Assembly: GCA_025769875.1 (NCBI GenBank)
Contig: JAGFNK010001317.1
Coordinates: forward strand, 1 to 10,935
Direction: 5' to 3'
From: Russula earlei
Lineage: Eukaryota; Basidiomycota; Agaricomycetes; Russulales; Russulaceae
DNA length: 10,935 nt
Positions 6,280 to 10,935 of the stretch are shown here, piece after piece (position 1 is the first letter of the stretch; every line of letters begins with the position of its first letter). A program made the position numbers and the translations under genes. The notes below the pieces were generated by a model. That model was given only the letters and a program-made list of their open reading frames with translations. It did no database searches and had not been told where the DNA came from.

Positions 6280-8109
6280 GTGGACAAACTGGAAATCGAA
6301 GGAGAACATAGCATACGCATAAAGTTCAACCAGAAATCAAAGCAAGGAACCAAATTTGGTTGGTTCAAGGCTAGAGAGAGGGACGATCTACCCTCAGGAA
6401 TCAAAGGAACTGTCATCTGGTGTTGGGCAGACCAGGAAGGGCCTAACAGATACGAGGTCCGATACAAAGGAAGCTACCTTCCTTGTGAATACATCAACGA
6501 TCAGTGGTACTTTGTTGACTACCACAAAGGACGTCCCTACGCAGGAGAGGACGAAGACATCGACAAAAATAAGGTCCTAGGTTTAGGAACCAAGACAGAT
6601 CCTTATACTACTCATTGGGAACCCAGAAGCCCAGTAGTAGACGACCCAGCTCCATTGATACAAAAGTCATCAAGTGGAGAAACAGAACAGTCGGACCCTC
6701 CGACTACAGATCAGAAAGCAGAAGCACCAGAAGTATTGGAGCTAGCTGAAAGACTAGAGCAGACAGTACACGTCTCGCCCATTGAACCAACAATCGTTGA
6801 AGAGCCAGAAGAATCAGTCGAAATGGCTACCATTGCAGCAACGCAGACAGCCACCATTGCCACCCAGATAGCAGGTGGAAGAGCAGGGCCTACCATCGTA
6901 GTAAACCCTGGAGGTGGTCCACCTGGAGCAGGAGGACCACCTGGAGGTGGAGGAGTCCCCTTCGGACCCGGAGGTCCACCAGTACCAGGAGGAGGCCCAC
7001 CTGGAGGAGGCCCTCCAGCAGGGGGACCACCAGCAGCACCTCCTGTAGGACCAGGGGCGAATCTGGCACCTCAGCTGGCACCAGGCCCCCATGGGGGCAA
7101 CGGATCTCTAAAAGGAGACCCTCCTGAAGTCTTCAAAGGAGACAGGAAAAAGACGAAGTACTTTGTCCAGGATTTCAATCTATGGAATCTGCTCAACAGT
7201 GACAACCCGACCATGACTATTCCAATGAAGCGAGTAGCCCTAGCTCTCACCTACATCAAAGGAGAGAAAGTACATGAATGGGCGGTCAATCAAATGAACC
7301 TGGTAGAAGCAAAAAGAAATGGGGACCCGCCGTCTCCTTATGCACCAGTGCAGCTAGATCCAACTGACATGCTCTTTTGGACCAAATTTGTGGATGACTT
7401 CTTCAGAGAATTCAAAGACACCACAGAGCCTGAAGACGCTTTCATGGAGCTACAACAATTGTCCATGTCTAAAGCAGCATCACTGGATGACTATACCAGC
7501 AAATTCCTTGTTCTGCTCAGTAAAGCAGGATGGGACCAGAATTCACCAGGAGCAGTAGAAGCCTACAAAGCTGGCCTAATCACCTGGCTGGTGCGACGAA
7601 TCTACAATCGACCAGTCAGAGACATACCTGCCATCAATGATCTACGAGCATGGATCAATGCTGCTAGGGAAGAACAGGCCAGAGACCAGCTCATGAAAGC
7701 CAATATTGGATCCGGAGGTGGATCGTTGACCACCAGGGAAAATCGCATGAAATCCCTACAAGTTGAGAAAAGGCGAAACCAAAGAGATCCAAATGCAATG
7801 GAAGTGGACTCAGTATCCACTGATGCAGCAAGGACCAAGCGACGTCCTCCTCTGACAGAGGAAAAGAAGAAACTGCTAGCAGAAGGGAAATGCTTCATCT
7901 GCAAGAAAGCAGGACATATCAGTCGGAACTGTCCTGACAAAGACAGAGTCAAGAAGAAATCAAGTAACTCAAAGGACAAAGGAAAAGCTCGAACTCTGGA
8001 AACAGAGAAGGAGGACGACTCAGGGGACAGTGGAAATGAAAGCACTGTTTCTGGGCGATCTACATCTCCTCCTCCTATCTATAACAAGAGCTCCTCCTCA
8101 GCTCCATAA
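6280..8109 (+). CDS. gag: Gag (capsid-nucleocapsid) of the gypsy element
   Basis: Gag forms the virus-like particle and binds the element RNA in the cytoplasm. Counting from codon 6280 (GTG, chosen only because the frame has no ATG there), residues 1-110 form an unrecognised Trp/Tyr-rich region (WCWADQEG, CEYINDQWYF). Residues about 110-200 are acidic and about 205-276 are a Gly/Pro-rich linker. The retrotransposon Gag core spans about 285-475 (VFKGDRKK, FWTKFVDDFFREF, AFMELQQLSM, DDYTSKFLVLLSKAGW). A CCHC knuckle, CFICKKAGHISRNC, is encoded at 7891-7932, followed by a Lys-rich and then Ser-rich tail to the TAA at 8107. The first in-frame ATG is at 6823, with A at -3 and G at +4, and would still give the linker, core and knuckle (428 aa). 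The frame at the 3' end probably should continue into the short frame at 8085-8171. Confidence 0.88.
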   Translation: MDKLEIEGEHSIRIKFNQKSKQGTKFGWFKARERDDLPSGIKGTVIWCWADQEGPNRYEVRYKGSYLPCEYINDQWYFVDYHKGRPYAGEDEDIDKNKVLGLGTKTDPYTTHWEPRSPVVDDPAPLIQKSSSGETEQSDPPTTDQKAEAPEVLELAERLEQTVHVSPIEPTIVEEPEESVEMATIAATQTATIATQIAGGRAGPTIVVNPGGGPPGAGGPPGGGGVPFGPGGPPVPGGGPPGGGPPAGGPPAAPPVGPGANLAPQLAPGPHGGNGSLKGDPPEVFKGDRKKTKYFVQDFNLWNLLNSDNPTMTIPMKRVALALTYIKGEKVHEWAVNQMNLVEAKRNGDPPSPYAPVQLDPTDMLFWTKFVDDFFREFKDTTEPEDAFMELQQLSMSKAASLDDYTSKFLVLLSKAGWDQNSPGAVEAYKAGLITWLVRRIYNRPVRDIPAINDLRAWINAAREEQARDQLMKANIGSGGGSLTTRENRMKSLQVEKRRNQRDPNAMEVDSVSTDAARTKRRPPLTEEKKKLLAEGKCFICKKAGHISRNCPDKDRVKKKSSNSKDKGKARTLETEKEDDSGDSGNESTVSGRSTSPPPIYNKSSSSAP

Positions 8110-8171
8110 AGAAGATGTCCACCAAACAGAAGGAGGACTTGTTGGAAGAACTGATGGAACAGGGTTTTTAG
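8085..8171 (+). pseudogene. likely true gag C-terminal tail in another frame
   Basis: This frame is open from 8085, after a TAA at 8082, to TAG 8169-8171. It encodes a short charged, helix-prone stretch (KKMSTKQKEDLLEELMEQGF) with an ATG at 8115. It overlaps the last 25 bases of the gag frame and stops exactly after the G GGT TTT heptamer. I infer that gag once ran into it and that a one-base loss or two-base gain in the CTC/TCC repeat at about 8085-8106 broke the join. The tail resembles the acidic ends of related fungal Gag proteins as I remember them. It is unlikely to be translated as a separate small ORF. Confidence 0.45.
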
Positions 8172-8200
8172 GAACACCTAAGTTGACGGCCTGGCTTAGG
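8162..8200 (+). promoter_or_regulatory. candidate -1 ribosomal frameshift signal (gag-pol)
   Basis: The heptamer G GGT TTT (8162-8168) has the X XXY YYZ form, in the register of the 8085-8171 frame, and is followed at once by TAG (8169-8171). After an 8-nt spacer comes a perfect 6-bp stem, CCTAAG (8177-8182) with CTTAGG (8195-8200), which two T-G wobbles could extend. A -1 slip on the heptamer leads to TTA GGA ACA, which is precisely the pol frame. All three standard elements (slippery site, spacer of 5-9 nt, stem) are present and the frames agree. Confidence 0.6.
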
Positions 8201-9391
8201 AAGAATAGTGTGTTGCAAGTGTACATTAGAAAACTGGATGCTATGAATATTCCATTCACTTTCGTCACTGCACACACAACGGCCGAGGAATCTGCTCTAC
8301 TGGACAGTGGAGCAACAGAGAACTTTATCAATCACTCAGCTTGGAAAAGACTGAAGATTGGGAAACAAGAACTACATGAACCCATGGTAGTACAAAATGT
8401 CGATGGAACCCAGAATAAGCAAGGGGAACTCACCCATTACTGCTGGCTTCGCGTCCAATACAAGGAGAAGGAGAGCTTGCAAAGGTTCTATCTCACAGAT
8501 TTAGGAATGGATCGGGTCATCCTGGGATATCCCTTCCTATATGAATTCGACCCCACCATCAACTGGAAGAAAGGACAGCTGATGGAAGGAACAGTACAGA
8601 TTGAGACTGCTCGATACAAGTACCTGGATCTCTATGTCGCAAAACTCCAAAAGCGAGCAAGAGATGAAAACCGACAATTGAAGAAAGGGGAAGCCATTTA
8701 CCTACAAAAGATGACTATTGCTCAGAAATGGGCCCAGCAGTCAATTAAACCACATGAAGGAGAGGATCCCCTTGTCAATGTTCCAAAGCAATTCCACCGC
8801 TTTGCAGATGTCTTCTCAGAAGAAAAGTCCCAGAGGTTCCCACCACCAAGGGAACCAGACATGCAGATAGAACTGTTACCTGACGCACCAAAGGAACTAA
8901 ACTGCAAAGTGTACCCCCTAACACGAGATGAGCGAGAATACCTCAAGAAATTCCTAGCTGATGAAGTAGAGAAGCGATACATCACTCCAGGTCCATCCAG
9001 CTACACATCTCCAGTGTTCTTCATTGGCAAGAAGGACAGCAAGGAGAAGAGGATCATTGTAGACTATCGACGACTAAATCAGTGGACCAGACAAGACAAT
9101 GAACCTTTACCACATCTGGAACAAGAGGTGGAAAGACTCCGAGGGAAAAAGGTCTTCTCCAAATTCGATATACGATGGGGATACAATAATGTGCGACTGG
9201 CAGAAGGAGATCGCTGGAAGGCAGCCTTCAAGACGCCATATGGAACCTACCTGCCCAACATCATGTATTTTGGGCTCAAGAACGCACCAGCCTTCTTTAC
9301 TAGGCTGATGAGAAGAGACTTCGGTGACTGGCTGGACCGATGGGCAGAATACACGGTCAACTATTTGGATGACTTTGGAATTGCCACAGGG
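8168..9391 (+). pseudogene. pol: pol part 1: aspartic protease and reverse transcriptase to YLDD
   Basis: This frame is open from 7880 and meaningful from the frameshift site to a TGA at 9401-9403. The retropepsin domain has its catalytic Asp in LLDSGATENF (Asp codon 8303-8305) and a VILGYPFL motif near 8516-8540. A Lys/Arg-rich linker leads to reverse transcriptase: VYPLTRDE, SYTSPVFFIGKKD, RIIVDYRRLN, first catalytic Asp in FSKFDIRWGYNN (9167-9169), FKTPYGTY, FGLKNAPAFF and YLDD (9362-9373). All three RT aspartates are intact. The frame fails in a run of five G at 9389-9393, where four would keep the frame into the next segment. Together these domains would mature the polyprotein and make cDNA within the particle. 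Confidence 0.9.
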
Positions 9392-9658
9392 GGACAGTCC
9401 TGAACAACTAGAAATCCATGAGCAATGTGTCAATGAACTACTCACGCTGATGCAAGAAGAAGTCATACTTCCTGAAACCCCAGAAGTGCCAGTTCATGGT
9501 GCGAAAACTAACCATGCTAGGATGGGACATAGACGAAGGGAAGATGAAGATTGAGGCCTCCAAAGTCCGAGGAATCACTGATTGGCCTCGGGAAATCAAG
9601 GACACACACGAAGTGCGCAAAGTCATGGGAGTCCTCAGTTACAATAGGGCTTTCATTC
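9392..9658 (+). pseudogene. pol: pol part 2: reverse transcriptase thumb, two frame pieces
   Basis: From the G run, coding continues one frame over (DSPEQLEIHEQCVNELL) to about 9455. It then shifts again within the AAG repeat at 9454-9462 into a frame reading SYFLKPQKCQFMVRKL, MLGWDIDEG, KVRGITDWP and KVMGVLSY. These are the standard gypsy RT C-terminal motifs (LKPSKC-like, LG-like, W-P and LG-YR-like). The frame is lost again at about 9651-9658. Confidence 0.85.
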
Positions 9659-10538
9659 GAAGGATTCAGTCAGATTGCTCGACCCATTATTGCCTTGACA
9701 AAGAAAGGGGTGTCATTTGAATGGACCCAAGAATGCAAAGATGCTCTGGAACGACTCATCCAGATAGTATCTTCTGACCCTGTCTTGCTCCATCCTGATG
9801 AGGAGCGACCCTTTGAACTGGAAGTAGACGCGTCCAATTATGCCATTGGAGCAGTATTATTCCAGAAGGACGAACAAGGAAAGAGGAGGCCAATAGGGTA
9901 CTTCTCAGCAGCCTTGAAACAAGCAGAAAAGAACTACAACATATGGGACAAAGAGTTCTTAGCCATGGTGCGAGCCTTGAAACACTGGCGACACCTGCTC
10001 ATGGGAGCAAAGCATAAGGTGGTGGTCTATACAGACCATGCAAACCTGTTGCATTACCGACACCCTCAGCAAATAAATGGTCAAGTGGCAAGATACATTA
10101 CCTTCTTGGCGGACTTCGACTTAGAATTGAAACATCAGGCAGGGGCAAGGAATAAAGCAGATGCCCTGTCAAGGAGACCTGACCTTGACGATGGACAAGG
10201 GGATAAAGAAGAAGTGGTCGCGCTACCTGACCATCTTTTTATTCGAGTAATGCACACTACTGCATTGGAAGAACGGATAAAGAACCAACAAGGGGAAGAA
10301 AGACACCGATTAAAGTTACTTGATTGGGTACAGAGACACCAACTGGAGAAGCAACACAACTTGTGGTGGAAGAATGAAGCCTTGGTGGTTACAGGCGACG
10401 AAGGAACCCACAGGACCTTACTGGAACAGTATCATGACAGTCCCACAGCAGGACACCCAGGAAAAGCTAAAACATTACTGGGAATGATGCGATACTACTG
10501 GTGGCCCACCATAAGACGCTTTGTCGACCGATATGTTG
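9659..10538 (+). pseudogene. pol: pol part 3: RNase H and integrase zinc-binding domain
   Basis: The segment starts with the end of the thumb (EGFSQIARPIIALTKKG) and FEWTQECKDAL. RNase H follows: the first Asp in ELEVDASNYAIGAVL, the Glu in YNIWDKEFLA, the middle Asp in VVYTDHANL, and the last in the NKADALSRRPD end motif. After a linker comes the integrase H2C2 finger: His residues in EQYHDSPTAGHPG, then MMRYYWWPTIRRFVDRYV. The two Cys of the finger fall after the next frame change (10538-10539). RNase H catalytic residues look complete. Confidence 0.9.
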
Positions 10539-10935
10539 GAAGGATGCGCAATTTGCCAAAGTAACAAGTCAAACACTCATCCAAATCGACCTCCCTTGTA
10601 TCCCATTCCACCAGAAGAAGGGGCTACTCCCTTCTCGACTGTCAGCATGGACTTTGTGGTCAAATTGCCGAAGTCGAAGGGATGCGACAGTATATTGACT
10701 GTCACTGACCACGATTGTACTAAAGGCGTCATCTTGCTTCCTTGCAAAGAAGAAATGGATGCAGAAGAGCTAGCACAGCTCTACAAGGACAGAATATTCC
10801 CATTTGTGGGAGTACCAAGCAAGATCATATCCGATCGAGATAAACTAATAAGTTCCAAGTTCATTAGGGAACTTTGCGACCAGCTGCATATCAAACAGAA
10901 TATCAGCACTGCCTACCATCCCCAGACAGATGGAC
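10539..10935 (+). pseudogene. pol: pol part 4: integrase core, cut by window edge
   Basis: One frame over from part 3, the integrase resumes with CAICQ (the Cys pair of the H2C2 finger), a Pro-rich loop and the DDE core. The first catalytic Asp is in STVSMDFVVKLP and the second in KIISDRDKL. The segment ends at TAYHPQTDG, just before the place where the family carries the catalytic Glu. It is open to the last base of the window, so the C-terminal domain, any chromodomain and the stop are not visible. Confidence 0.9.

Larger units (their letters stand above)
5466..10935 (+). mobile_element. Ty3/gypsy LTR retrotransposon, 5' part through integrase core
   Basis: The order LTR, gag with CCHC knuckle, protease, reverse transcriptase, RNase H, integrase is that of Ty3/gypsy (Metaviridae-type) elements. 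The right end of integrase, any chromodomain and the 3' LTR lie beyond the window. All catalytic residues that can be seen are intact. Damage consists of two stops near the gag 5' end, a frame change at the gag 3' end and four frame changes in pol. It appears inserted into the transposase relic on its left. Confidence 0.93.

Noticed and set aside
6814..7092. Minus-strand Trp/Ser-rich open frame
   Set aside because: It is the complement of the Gly/Pro-rich repeat codons of gag and carries no independent evidence.
6901..7107. Gly/Pro-rich codon repeats as a possible CRISPR or satellite array
   Set aside because: There are no regular spacers; it is a low-complexity linker in frame within Gag.
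7602..8045. 147-aa open frame on the minus strand inside gag
   Set aside because: It is antisense to the Gag core and zinc knuckle and shows no domain of its own; it is open because of the purine-rich codons of gag.
8030..8161. Independent start of pol at 8030
   Set aside because: The first codon is GTG and the first 45 residues are out-of-frame reading of the gag tail. Meaningful pol protein begins at about 8162-8170, at the frameshift site.

Overview
The window looks like repeat-rich nuclear DNA of a filamentous fungus, most likely a basidiomycete of the Agaricomycetes. The grounds are: fungal-style Ty1/copia and Ty3/gypsy LTR retrotransposons, a 55-nt GT-AG intron of typical fungal size, and a transposase-like zinc-finger relic of a kind I associate with mushroom genomes. 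The taxon is inferred from family resemblance, not read from a marker. I see no host gene that I can name, and no rRNA, tRNA or CRISPR.

Layout, all on the + strand. (1) 1-2959: the 3' part of a decayed Ty1/copia element. It holds the end of integrase, reverse transcriptase (YVDD intact), RNase H, a polypurine tract and a 386-bp 3' LTR bounded by TGTTG and CAACA. Four in-frame stops and about three frameshifts make it dead. (2) 2960-4315: mostly non-coding DNA. It holds one unrecognised 119-aa ORF (3093-3452), a roughly 31-bp tandem repeat carrying CRE-like octamers (3664-3786) and a fold-back region (4125-4280). (3) 4316-5465: a very CpG-poor relic of a transposase-like gene (probably MULE type). 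It has two Cys-rich modules and an intron that rejoins the frame exactly, and it is cut off by the next element. (4) 5466-10935: a Ty3/gypsy element running off the right edge. It holds a 5' LTR with TATA box (5466-5930), a putative primer-binding site, gag with a CCHC knuckle, and pol in the order protease, reverse transcriptase, RNase H, integrase, which is the gypsy order.

How the parts fit: the gypsy element appears to have inserted into the older transposase relic. Its gag-pol junction carries a textbook-looking -1 ribosomal frameshift cassette: heptamer G GGT TTT, then a TAG stop, an 8-nt spacer and a 6-bp stem-loop. The heptamer shifts exactly from the frame of a short gag tail into the pol frame. 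The same element is interrupted by four frameshifts in pol, each equivalent to gaining one base, and by two stops near the gag 5' end. It is therefore either a fairly young relic or a near-intact copy with indel errors in the assembly.

The strongest candidate for something undescribed is the frameshift cassette. The relic transposase with its intron, the tandem CRE-like array and the sharp CpG step at the LTR boundary are secondary. No unknown defence or metabolic system is visible.
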